Below, piece by piece: positions 25,021-33,594 of a stretch of DNA of 37,577 nt. Positions within the stretch are counted from its first letter, which is position 1; each line of letters starts with the position of its first letter. A program made the translations under genes and the position numbers. The notes beneath the pieces are model-generated. The model worked only from the letters and a program-made list of their open reading frames with translations, did no database searches and had not been told where the DNA came from. Source of the DNA: Paraburkholderia franconis (lineage in GTDB: Bacteria > Pseudomonadota > Gammaproteobacteria > Burkholderiales > Burkholderiaceae); assembly GCF_009362735.1 (NCBI RefSeq), contig NZ_WHNP01000065.1, forward strand, positions 1 through 37,577, written 5' to 3'.

Positions 25021-26037
25021 ATGAGCAAGCACAGCTTTACGAGTATCGAAGGGCATACGGAAGGCATGCCCGTGCGCATGGTGATTGCCGGCGCCCCAGA
25101 GCTTGTCGGCGCGACAATGGACGAGCGCCGCAGAGCCTTTGTGGGTGACCATGACTGGATTCGACGCGCGCTAATGCTGGAACCGCGAGGACACTCGCAC
25201 ATGTCCGGAACGATTTTGTATCCGCCGTTATCTGAAGATGCGGACATGAGTCTAGTCTTCATCGAAACATCTGGCTGCCTGCCGATGTGCGGGCACGCGT
25301 CAATAGGCTCCATTTCGTTCGCGCTCGAAGCTGGTCTGATTCAACCGAAGTCGGCCGGTACCGTCGTCGTCGACGTCCCGGCTGGCACGCTGCACGCCAG
25401 GTACTTGATGGATGGCGACCGAGTCGCGTCGGTTCGATTCACGAACGTTCCGAGCTTTCTGCTTCATCGCGACATTGAAATCGAGCATCCTTACTTCGGA
25501 CGTCTTGCAGTCGACCTCGCATATGGCGGCAATTTCTATCCTATCGTGGAGGTGCAACCGAACTTTCCGGGATGTGAGCACTTCTCGCCTGAGCAGTTGC
25601 TGGAATGGGGTCGCCAGATGCAAACCGCCGTGAACTCGACAATCGATGTCGCTCATCCCGACAACCCAGACATCCGCGGCGTGAAACACGTCATGTGGAC
25701 GGGCGCCCCTTTTTCCAATGATGCTGACGCTCGTGCAGTGGTTATTGCAGGTGACAGCCTGATTGACCGCTCACCGTGTGGCACCGGCACGTCCGCTCGA
25801 GTCGCGCAGCGGTATGCGCGCGGGCTACTCACGGAGCGACAGGTATTCCGACACCAGAGCCTGATTGGCAGCTGTTTCACTGGTCGAGTGGAATCAACAA
25901 CAAGACTCAACAGCGGGTTGGACGCAGTTTTGCCGAGCGTCGAAGGACGCGCCTGGATTACGGGACGGTCAGAATACTACGTCGACAACTCTCAGCCATA
26001 TGCTCATGGCTTCAGCCTGCAGGAGTACGCGAATTGA
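25021..26037 (+). CDS. Hydroxyproline 2-epimerase (proline racemase family, Cys/Cys), 338 aa
   Basis: This proline-racemase-superfamily enzyme has both catalytic cysteines: Cys90 in 'GCLPMCGHASIGSI' and Cys253 in 'LIDRSPCGTGTSAR'. Cys/Cys members racemise proline or interconvert trans-4-hydroxy-L-proline and cis-4-hydroxy-D-proline. The hydroxyproline catabolic neighbours favour the 2-epimerase role, the first step after uptake. The length is normal. The ATG at 25021 was preferred to 24970 because the family N-terminus (HSFTSIEGHTEGMPVRMV) begins here and the hairpin lies before it; AAGG is 9-12 bases upstream. The stop overlaps the TTG start of the next gene. Confidence 0.92.
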   Translation: MSKHSFTSIEGHTEGMPVRMVIAGAPELVGATMDERRRAFVGDHDWIRRALMLEPRGHSHMSGTILYPPLSEDADMSLVFIETSGCLPMCGHASIGSISFALEAGLIQPKSAGTVVVDVPAGTLHARYLMDGDRVASVRFTNVPSFLLHRDIEIEHPYFGRLAVDLAYGGNFYPIVEVQPNFPGCEHFSPEQLLEWGRQMQTAVNSTIDVAHPDNPDIRGVKHVMWTGAPFSNDADARAVVIAGDSLIDRSPCGTGTSARVAQRYARGLLTERQVFRHQSLIGSCFTGRVESTTRLNSGLDAVLPSVEGRAWITGRSEYYVDNSQPYAHGFSLQEYAN

Positions 26038-27326
26038 ACGCCGTTCCCCGCGAAAATCTTTCGCGTGACCCGCTCGCCTCCACCCGGGAATCTGCCGTCG
26101 TGATAGGCGGCGGCATCGTGGGCGTGTGCTGCGCGCTCTATCTTCAGCGCAGTGGCTACGACGTCACGCTCATCGACCCGGAGGCGCCGGGAAATAGTAC
26201 GGCGAAGTGGAGTTGCGGCCAGATGGCGGTGAGCGAAATCATCCCGCTATCCAAGCCTGGGATTCTCATGAAAATCCCGGGCTGGCTGATGGACCAGACA
26301 GGTCCACTCGCGCTTCGCCCGAGCGCTCTTCCAGGAATCGTTCCCTGGTTCATCCGGTTCCTGATGTGCGCTAGGCATTCGAAGATTGTCGACATCGCTC
26401 AGTCGATGGCGACGCTGACGCATGACGTCTATGCAGACTATGCTCCGTTACTCGACGCGTGCGATGACAAAGCCCTCATGGGCGAATGCCCTATCCTCGA
26501 AGTCTTCGACAACCCGAGCGGGCTTACGCACGAGCAGCCACATCTGGAGTTGCGCGAGTCGCTTGGCTTCAAATCACAGCGTCTGAACGCGAAGGAAATC
26601 GGTGACCTTGAGCCGGCGCTTGCTGGCAAGTTTGCCCACGGCCTGATGTTCCCCGACTGGCGCGCTGTCAGCGACACGGAAGGCTTCATCGCAGCGCTCA
26701 CGAGCAGCTTCATTGCCCAAGGGGGGCGGCGAATCCAGACGCAGGCCAGTCGCATTGTCGAATCGCAGGGCCGCGCGGTAGGCGTCGACCTTGCGAACGG
26801 CGAGCGCGTTGCGGCACAGCATGTTGTTGTTGCCGCAGGTACGGGCGCGCAGCAGTTCTTCAGCGCGCTGGGGGTAAGCGTGCCTCTCGCAGGCATCGCT
26901 GGCTACCAGGCTGTTGTTAGAAATCCAGGCGTGGAATTTCGTCATTCGACCATTTATGCAGATGGCGGCTTCTGCTTTACACCTATGACTCGGGGCCTGC
27001 AGATTGGCGGCACCATCGAATTCGCAGGGAAAGGCGCGAAACCGAACTTCAAGCGAGCAGACATCATCCTTGAGAAAGCCAAACGGGTTTTACCAGACCT
27101 TAAAACGGCCGACGTGGAATACGGCGTTGGCTATCGTCCGTTCCTGCCCGACACAAAGCCCATCATCGACCGTTCTCGCCGGCTTAGGAACGTCTTTATG
27201 GCGTTCGGTCACGGGCAACTCGGTCTGACGCTCGGCGCGACCACAGGTCGGCTGATTGCTGACATGGTGGCCGGTCGCCCGACGAAGCAGGACATCACGC
27301 CTTTCAGCGCGTATCGCTTTTCCTGA
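26034..27326 (+). CDS. FAD-dependent D-amino-acid (D-hydroxyproline) dehydrogenase, 430 aa, TTG start
   Basis: This is a flavoprotein of the DadA/DAO family. The FAD motif GGGIVG is at about residues 25-30, with 'GNSTAKWSCGQMAVSEIIPL', 'VVVAAGTGAQQFFSALGVSV', 'GVGYRPFLPDTKPIID' and 'MAFGHGQLGLTLGATTGRLI'. No ATG lies at a sensible position. TTG at 26034-26036 is preceded by AGGAG (26021-26025) with 8-base spacing and overlaps the epimerase stop (TTGA), giving translational coupling. It would oxidise cis-4-hydroxy-D-proline to 1-pyrroline-4-hydroxy-2-carboxylate at the membrane. It is distinct from the dadA on the other side of the divergent promoter. Confidence 0.9.
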   Translation: MNAVPRENLSRDPLASTRESAVVIGGGIVGVCCALYLQRSGYDVTLIDPEAPGNSTAKWSCGQMAVSEIIPLSKPGILMKIPGWLMDQTGPLALRPSALPGIVPWFIRFLMCARHSKIVDIAQSMATLTHDVYADYAPLLDACDDKALMGECPILEVFDNPSGLTHEQPHLELRESLGFKSQRLNAKEIGDLEPALAGKFAHGLMFPDWRAVSDTEGFIAALTSSFIAQGGRRIQTQASRIVESQGRAVGVDLANGERVAAQHVVVAAGTGAQQFFSALGVSVPLAGIAGYQAVVRNPGVEFRHSTIYADGGFCFTPMTRGLQIGGTIEFAGKGAKPNFKRADIILEKAKRVLPDLKTADVEYGVGYRPFLPDTKPIIDRSRRLRNVFMAFGHGQLGLTLGATTGRLIADMVAGRPTKQDITPFSAYRFS

Positions 27327-27337
27327 CGAGACTTATT

Positions 27338-28819
27338 ATGAAATCATACGAGCAACTTTTCATCGACGGTCGATGGGTGACGCCTGTCAAGAAGGCAACC
27401 TTCGAAACTGTCGACCCTAGCACCGAGCAGGTGATTGCGAAAGTCGCCTCCGCGACCGCAGAAGACGTCGACCTCGCCGTCAAGGCTGCCCGCAGAGCAT
27501 TCGATGAGGGTCCATGGCCGCGAATGAGCGGGGCGGACCGTGCGGCCGTACTTCGAAGAATTGGAAAGGGCATTCGCGACCGAATCCAGGAACTTGGCGA
27601 AATCGAAGTTCGTGACAACGGTAAGCCATTGCCCGAAGCGCTTTGGGACCTTGGGGACGCCGCTGGCTGCTTCGAGTATTACGCGGGGCTGGCCGAAGAG
27701 CTCGACGTGAGCGCCGAAACATCCATCACGCTTTCTGATGACCGCTTTAGCTCGGTGGCCCGCAAGGAACCGGTCGGCGTAGCCGGTGCCATCATCCCGT
27801 GGAATTTCCCGATGTTGATGGCGGCGTGGAAGGTTGCGCCCGCTCTGGCTGCCGGCTGTACGATGGTGCTCAAGCCATCGGAGCTGACGCCTCTTACCGC
27901 CCTCGAGCTAGCCGACATCGCAGCCGAAGCCGACCTTCCTCCAGGCGTCCTGAACGTAGTGACAGGACTCGGCGAGGACGCTGGCGCGCCTTTGAGCGAA
28001 CATCCAGGCATCGACAAGCTCGCTTTCACTGGCAGTGTGCCGACGGGTTGCCGCATCATGCAGGCCGCAGCACGCGACATCAAGAATATTAGTCTGGAGC
28101 TGGGCGGGAAGTCGCCGTTCATCGTTTTCGACGACAGCGACATCGATGCAGCCGTCGAGTGGATTATGTTCGGCATTTTCTGGAACCAGGGCGAGGTCTG
28201 CTCTGCGACGTCCCGGGTTCTCGTGCAGCGTGGCATCTACGAGCGGCTTATTGGACGCCTGAAAGAAGAAACGCAGAAAATCACCGTCGGCAACGGGTTG
28301 CAGGAAAATGTGCTTCTTGGCCCCCTTGTCAGCAAAGGGCAGTACGACAAGGTGCTCGGGGCCGTCGAACGCGGTGTGAGCGGAGGCGCGCGGCTCGTGG
28401 TCGGTGGTGGCCGACCATCACATCTCGACAAAGGGTTCTTCATGGAGCCAGTTGTTTTTGCAGATGTGCCGGCTGATAGCTGGGTCTGGAACGAGGAAAT
28501 TTTCGGCCCGGTCGTTTGCATCCGTCCTTTCGACGACGAGGACGAAGCAGTGCGCTCGGCGAATGATTCCCGATTCGGCCTTGCTGCCGCCGTCATGTCG
28601 CGCGACAGCGAGCGTTGTGAACGAGTCGCACGTGCGCTGCGCGCGGGTATCGTATGGATTAACTGTTCGCAACCGACGTTCACCGAAGCTCCATGGGGTG
28701 GGTACAAGCAGAGCGGAATCGGTCGAGAGCTCGGCGAGTGGGGCTTGAACAACTATCTGGAAACCAAGCAAATCACGCGGTACGACAGCGATAAGCCTTG
28801 GGGCTGGTACATCAAGTAA
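27338..28819 (+). CDS. NAD(P)-dependent aldehyde dehydrogenase, 493 aa, probable alpha-ketoglutarate semialdehyde dehydrogenase
   Basis: This is a full-length ALDH with 'PWNFPMLMAAWKVAPALAAG' (Asn156), Lys179 in 'LKPSE', general base Glu254 in 'LELGGKSPFIVFDD' and nucleophile Cys288 in 'NQGEVCSATSRV'. Its C-terminus, 'NCSQPTFTEAPWGGYKQSG' and 'RELGEWGLNNYLETKQ', is strikingly like betaine-aldehyde dehydrogenases (ALDH10-like). In this operon the expected substrate is alpha-ketoglutarate semialdehyde, the product of the deaminase, giving alpha-ketoglutarate. An amino-aldehyde substrate is the alternative. It starts 11 bases after the dehydrogenase stop. Confidence 0.9.
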   Translation: MKSYEQLFIDGRWVTPVKKATFETVDPSTEQVIAKVASATAEDVDLAVKAARRAFDEGPWPRMSGADRAAVLRRIGKGIRDRIQELGEIEVRDNGKPLPEALWDLGDAAGCFEYYAGLAEELDVSAETSITLSDDRFSSVARKEPVGVAGAIIPWNFPMLMAAWKVAPALAAGCTMVLKPSELTPLTALELADIAAEADLPPGVLNVVTGLGEDAGAPLSEHPGIDKLAFTGSVPTGCRIMQAAARDIKNISLELGGKSPFIVFDDSDIDAAVEWIMFGIFWNQGEVCSATSRVLVQRGIYERLIGRLKEETQKITVGNGLQENVLLGPLVSKGQYDKVLGAVERGVSGGARLVVGGGRPSHLDKGFFMEPVVFADVPADSWVWNEEIFGPVVCIRPFDDEDEAVRSANDSRFGLAAAVMSRDSERCERVARALRAGIVWINCSQPTFTEAPWGGYKQSGIGRELGEWGLNNYLETKQITRYDSDKPWGWYIK

Positions 28820-28831
28820 GGCGGGTCCATC

Positions 28832-29863
28832 ATGCGCTGGAAAAAGACACTGCAAATTGCCGACGTTCATTGCGAAGGCGAAATCGGCAAGGTCATCACC
28901 GGGGGAGTTTTGGGAATCCCGGGTGCGACGATGCTCGACAAGATGAACCACATCAACGAGGTCGACGATAGCCTTCGCCGACTGGTTGTGCTCGAGCCGC
29001 GCGGTTGCCTTCAGATGTCGGTCAATCTATTGCTGCCGCCGACGCGTCCGGAGGCGCACGCCGGGTTCATCGTCCTGCAAGCGGATAAGGCCCATCCCAT
29101 GTCGGGCAGCAATGCAATCTGCGTGGTCACAGCGTTGCTCGAACTGGGCATGGTCGAAATGCAGGAGCCCGAGACAACCGTGGTCCTCGACACACCGGCG
29201 GGCTTGGTCACCGCACGGGCGACGTGCCAGGACGGTCGATGTACCGGCGTTTCACTCGACATGGTGCCGTCGTTCGTCGAGCAACTCGACTTCAGCTTTG
29301 AGACCCCAAAGTTCGGCAGAATCCGGGCAGACATTGCCTTCGGCGGTGTCTATTACGCGCTCATCGACGTTGAACAGGTCGGACTGAAGATAGCGCCAGA
29401 AAACGCTCGTAAGCTCGCCGAACTCGGCGTTGCATTCAAGGGCGTTATCAACGCACAAATTAAGATTCAGCACCCGCTCTTCCCGGAAATCAACGAGGTT
29501 GCGTATGTGATGTTCCGCAACCGCCTGAGCGACGCGCTTTATCAGACCTGCACTACGCTGCCGCCAGGCCGTGTCGACAGGTCGCCGTGTGGTACCGGCA
29601 GTTCCGCCAATCTCGCGACGCTGGCGGCAAGAGGTTTGGCCGACATCGGTAGCAAACTGAAGTCTCGGTCTACAATCGGCGGCGAGCTCAATGTCGAACT
29701 GCTCGGGAAAACAGAAGTGGGCGGCCGCGCTGCGATTCTTCCGCGTATCCAAGGGCGAGCGTGGCTCTATGGAATCCAGCAAATTGGGGTTGACCCCGAT
29801 GACCCACTGTCTGCCGGATTCATGCTGAGCGACACGTGGGGCTCCGGTTTTCCGGCACCCTGA
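28832..29863 (+). CDS. Proline-racemase-family protein with Ser/Cys active-site pair, 343 aa
   Basis: This is the same superfamily as 25021-26037 but with Ser91 in 'AHPMSGSNAICVV' where the other has Cys90, and Cys253 kept in 'VDRSPCGTGSSAN'. Known members differ at these two positions: Cys/Cys for racemase or epimerase, Cys/Thr for trans-3-hydroxy-L-proline dehydratase, and a Ser/Cys class that I recall as including 4-hydroxyproline epimerases. The product could therefore be a second epimerase for another hydroxyproline isomer or a dehydratase; the sequence does not decide. The start at 28832 has only a weak GGCGGG upstream. It is co-directional and tightly spaced after the ALDH. Confidence 0.87.
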   Translation: MRWKKTLQIADVHCEGEIGKVITGGVLGIPGATMLDKMNHINEVDDSLRRLVVLEPRGCLQMSVNLLLPPTRPEAHAGFIVLQADKAHPMSGSNAICVVTALLELGMVEMQEPETTVVLDTPAGLVTARATCQDGRCTGVSLDMVPSFVEQLDFSFETPKFGRIRADIAFGGVYYALIDVEQVGLKIAPENARKLAELGVAFKGVINAQIKIQHPLFPEINEVAYVMFRNRLSDALYQTCTTLPPGRVDRSPCGTGSSANLATLAARGLADIGSKLKSRSTIGGELNVELLGKTEVGGRAAILPRIQGRAWLYGIQQIGVDPDDPLSAGFMLSDTWGSGFPAP

Positions 29864-29936
29864 GGGCGGAGCGCGCACAATGATAAACTTGAACGCGCGC
29901 CCGTCCTTCCGGGCTCACGAAGACCGCGGTGGAACC

Positions 29937-30644
29937 ATGAGCAAAGCGACAACGGAGACAGAAGCCAGTGGCCGCCGCCACGGCGGACGATACATCTATG
30001 AGGAACTGCGCAAGCAGATTCTGACGCTCCAACTCAAGCCTGGCGCGCCGCTTGATGAGGTGTCGCTAGCCGCCCAATTTGGTCTGTCGCGCTCACCCGT
30101 CCGAGACGCGCTCGCTCGGCTTATCAGCGAGGGATTGGTCACCATTCTCCCGAACAGGACGACGCTGGTTACCCCGTTCGAGATTGAAGAGTTTCCGAAG
30201 TACATCTCCGCTCTCGACCTCATCCAACGGGCAGTAACCCGCTTAGCGGCTTTGCATCGCACGGAGGCAGACCTCCAGCGTATTCGCAAGGCGGATGACC
30301 AGTACATGCAGGCGGTCGAAAGCGGCGACTATCAGGAGATGACCGAGACGAACAAGGCGTTGCACGTCGCTATCGCACACGCAGCGAACAATCCCTACTT
30401 CGTCGGCTATTACGAACGTCTTCTCGGTGAAGGGCAACGGCTTTCGCACCTTCACTTCGATTTCACCGTCACTTCGCCGACTGCTACCAAATTAGGTCGG
30501 GACCACGCCGACCTCATTGAGGCGATTGCGCGCAAGGATGCCGATATGGCGGAGAAGCTGGCGCATGAGCACACGATGTTGTTCCAGAAGCGGTTTCTGG
30601 ACTACATGCGTCAGAATATGACCGAAACCATGGCGGTTTCTTGA
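29937..30644 (+). CDS. GntR-family regulator, FCD (FadR) subclass, 235 aa
   Basis: The N-terminal winged HTH (about 18-85) reads 'YIYEELRKQILTLQLKPGAP', 'DEVSLAAQFGLSRSPVRDAL' and 'ARLISEGLVTILPN'. The C-terminal helical FCD ligand domain carries the usual His positions in 'KALHVAIAHAANNPYF' and 'HADLIEAIARKD', which bind a metal and an organic acid. It is the last gene of the catabolic unit and is likely its repressor, with a pathway intermediate as inducer. The start is uncertain: ATG at 29937 (GGTGGA upstream), or ATG at 29880, which has GGAG upstream and adds 19 residues. Confidence 0.9.
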   Translation: MSKATTETEASGRRHGGRYIYEELRKQILTLQLKPGAPLDEVSLAAQFGLSRSPVRDALARLISEGLVTILPNRTTLVTPFEIEEFPKYISALDLIQRAVTRLAALHRTEADLQRIRKADDQYMQAVESGDYQEMTETNKALHVAIAHAANNPYFVGYYERLLGEGQRLSHLHFDFTVTSPTATKLGRDHADLIEAIARKDADMAEKLAHEHTMLFQKRFLDYMRQNMTETMAVS

Positions 30645-30653
30645 TAGCTCATA

Positions 30654-30679
30654 GGCGGCACCGAGACCTCCGTGCCGCC
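30654..30679. terminator. Hairpin between convergent genes
   Basis: GGCGGCAC (30654-30661) and GTGCCGCC (30672-30679) pair perfectly over 8 bp with a 10-base loop. It lies 9 bases after the GntR-gene stop and just before the stop of the opposing MocR gene, so it can serve both strands. The following T-content is weak (GTTTCGCTCTTC), so termination may be partial. Confidence 0.6.
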
Positions 30680-30689
30680 GTTTCGCTCT

Positions 30690-32102
30690 TCACGTGTGGT
30701 TGTCTTTCAATTTGCGAAGAAAGGTCCACAGTTCCGGTGCATCGGACGTTGCAGCGTTAAACCTGAACCATTCCGAAGCGTGTTCGCTTGGCCGAAAGTA
30801 TGAGCCAGGCGCCAACCAGATTCCCTTGCTCAAGGCATCGTTTGTCACGGCAATGCTATCTTCGGGGCGGATGGGCAGCTTCGCCCACAAAAAGAGCCCT
30901 GCGTTCGGCGTGTGAAAAATTTCCAGGCCGGCCTCGGACATCGACTGGGTCACATTAACGTGAGCGTTGAACAGTCGCTCACGTATGTGCGCAGTATGCC
31001 GGTCATAGTGGCCTTCAATGAGTACGTTTGCTACGGCGCGTTCTGTGACTTCGGATGATGTCAGGCCGACTGCCATCTTCGTGAGGGCAAAACGTGACAG
31101 CAATTCGCGCTTCGCGGCGATATAGCCGACGCGCATCGCCGGTGTAATGGTCTTCGAAAACCCTGAGAGATAGATAACGCGCTGAAGTCCCTCCATTGCA
31201 GCTAAACACGGCGCGCCTGGAGGCGCCAGTTCTCGGGAGATGTCGTCCTCCACTACGTACATGCCTTCCCGGTCCGCAATCTGCAATAGTCGGAACGCCG
31301 ATGAAGCGCTGAGCGACGTACCGGAAGGGTTCTGAAGCACTGTGTTGATGAACATGACCTTCGGACGGTACGTCTTCACGACCTCTTCGAGCTGCGCTGT
31401 GTCGATGCCATCCGGCGTGCGCGCAACGCTGACGACGTTCACGAACGCTACTTTGAGAATTTCAAGCAGATTGCAGTAGCACGGGTCTTCGACAACAACG
31501 TTATCGCCAGGTCTGAGCAGCGTACGAACTACAAGGTCCAACGCTTGCGTCACTCCCTGTGTAAGCAACACGTTTTCGCTGCCAACGGAAAGGGAATATC
31601 TGCGAAGTGAGTTCGCCACATGCTCGCGCAAAGTCATAAGGCCGTACGGATGCCCATACCCGCCGATTCGCGAGCTCGGTACTCGACTGACGACTCTCAG
31701 TGCGTGCTGCACGCCGCTCTCGTTTATCCAGTCGTTTGGTATCCAGCCGCATCCAGCTTTGATAGGGACCGTTTTGTCGGCGAAGACGTCGGAGAGAAGC
31801 CAAGTCTTATTTAAGCTCGGCGTGCTGAATATGGGCGCGGTCGGGACTCTCGCTGCAGGGGTCGCGACGCGATAGCCAGCTCCCGCACGAGCTACCACGA
31901 GCCCGAGCGAAACGAGCCGTTGATAGGCCTCGGATACGGTATATGTGCTGAGGTTGTGCGCTTTCGCAAAGCCTCGAACAGAGGGCAATGTCGTACCAGC
32001 TGGGTACGTTCCCTGCCTCAGTTCCTGCTCGATTGCCGACACAATTTGGTCGACCAGCGTGCCTTCGTTCTTGCGAGAGCGTGTCAGGTTCAGCTTGAAC
32101 AT
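30690..32102 (-). CDS. MocR-type regulator (GntR HTH fused to aminotransferase domain), 470 aa
   Basis: The N-terminal GntR winged HTH (about 1-75) reads 'AIEQELRQGTYPAGTTLPSV' and 'AKAHNLSTYTVSEAYQRLVS'. It is fused to a fold-type I aminotransferase-like domain with 'NPSGTS' at 258, Asp286/Asp287 in 'YVVEDDISREL', and the PLP-binding Lys317 in 'YLSGFSKTITPAMRVGY'. MocR regulators sense PLP or an amino-acid-PLP adduct. It is divergent from the omega-aminotransferase, so it probably activates or represses that unit. The ATG at 32102 is chosen over the in-frame TTG at 32108. A PLP enzyme role is less likely given the HTH. Confidence 0.93.
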   Translation of the reverse strand: MFKLNLTRSRKNEGTLVDQIVSAIEQELRQGTYPAGTTLPSVRGFAKAHNLSTYTVSEAYQRLVSLGLVVARAGAGYRVATPAARVPTAPIFSTPSLNKTWLLSDVFADKTVPIKAGCGWIPNDWINESGVQHALRVVSRVPSSRIGGYGHPYGLMTLREHVANSLRRYSLSVGSENVLLTQGVTQALDLVVRTLLRPGDNVVVEDPCYCNLLEILKVAFVNVVSVARTPDGIDTAQLEEVVKTYRPKVMFINTVLQNPSGTSLSASSAFRLLQIADREGMYVVEDDISRELAPPGAPCLAAMEGLQRVIYLSGFSKTITPAMRVGYIAAKRELLSRFALTKMAVGLTSSEVTERAVANVLIEGHYDRHTAHIRERLFNAHVNVTQSMSEAGLEIFHTPNAGLFLWAKLPIRPEDSIAVTNDALSKGIWLAPGSYFRPSEHASEWFRFNAATSDAPELWTFLRKLKDNHT

Positions 32103-32189
32103 TTCCAATACAGTTCGGAGAAGAAAATCAATACGGTCTGACTGCTGGTTGCAGGCTGTCCAGTGATTGTAGCCGCCGAACTTATTAAA

Positions 32190-32215
32190 GTTGACTCAAC
32201 ATTCACGGAGTCAAC
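32190..32215 (+). promoter_or_regulatory. Perfect inverted repeat covering the aminotransferase ribosome-binding site
   Basis: GTTGACTC (32190-32197) and GAGTCAAC (32208-32215) are perfect complements separated by 10 bases. The right arm contains the GGAG (32207-32210) of the gene starting at 32218. GTTGACTCAAC (32190-32200) is also nearly palindromic on its own, and TCAAC recurs 15 bases later. It is either a MocR operator or an RNA hairpin that hides the ribosome-binding site. Confidence 0.6.
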
Positions 32216-32217
32216 AC

Positions 32218-33546
<1,329 letters not shown>

Positions 33547-33594
33547 CCTCAATCGCTCAAGCCGGCCGGCTGAGCATGTATCCGGAGTCGTGAA

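Noticed and set aside
25776..26033. Upstream extension of the D-amino-acid dehydrogenase frame
   Set aside because: It overlaps the end of the epimerase in another frame, and the FAD motif requires only the part after 26034, where an AGGAG and TTG start are placed correctly.
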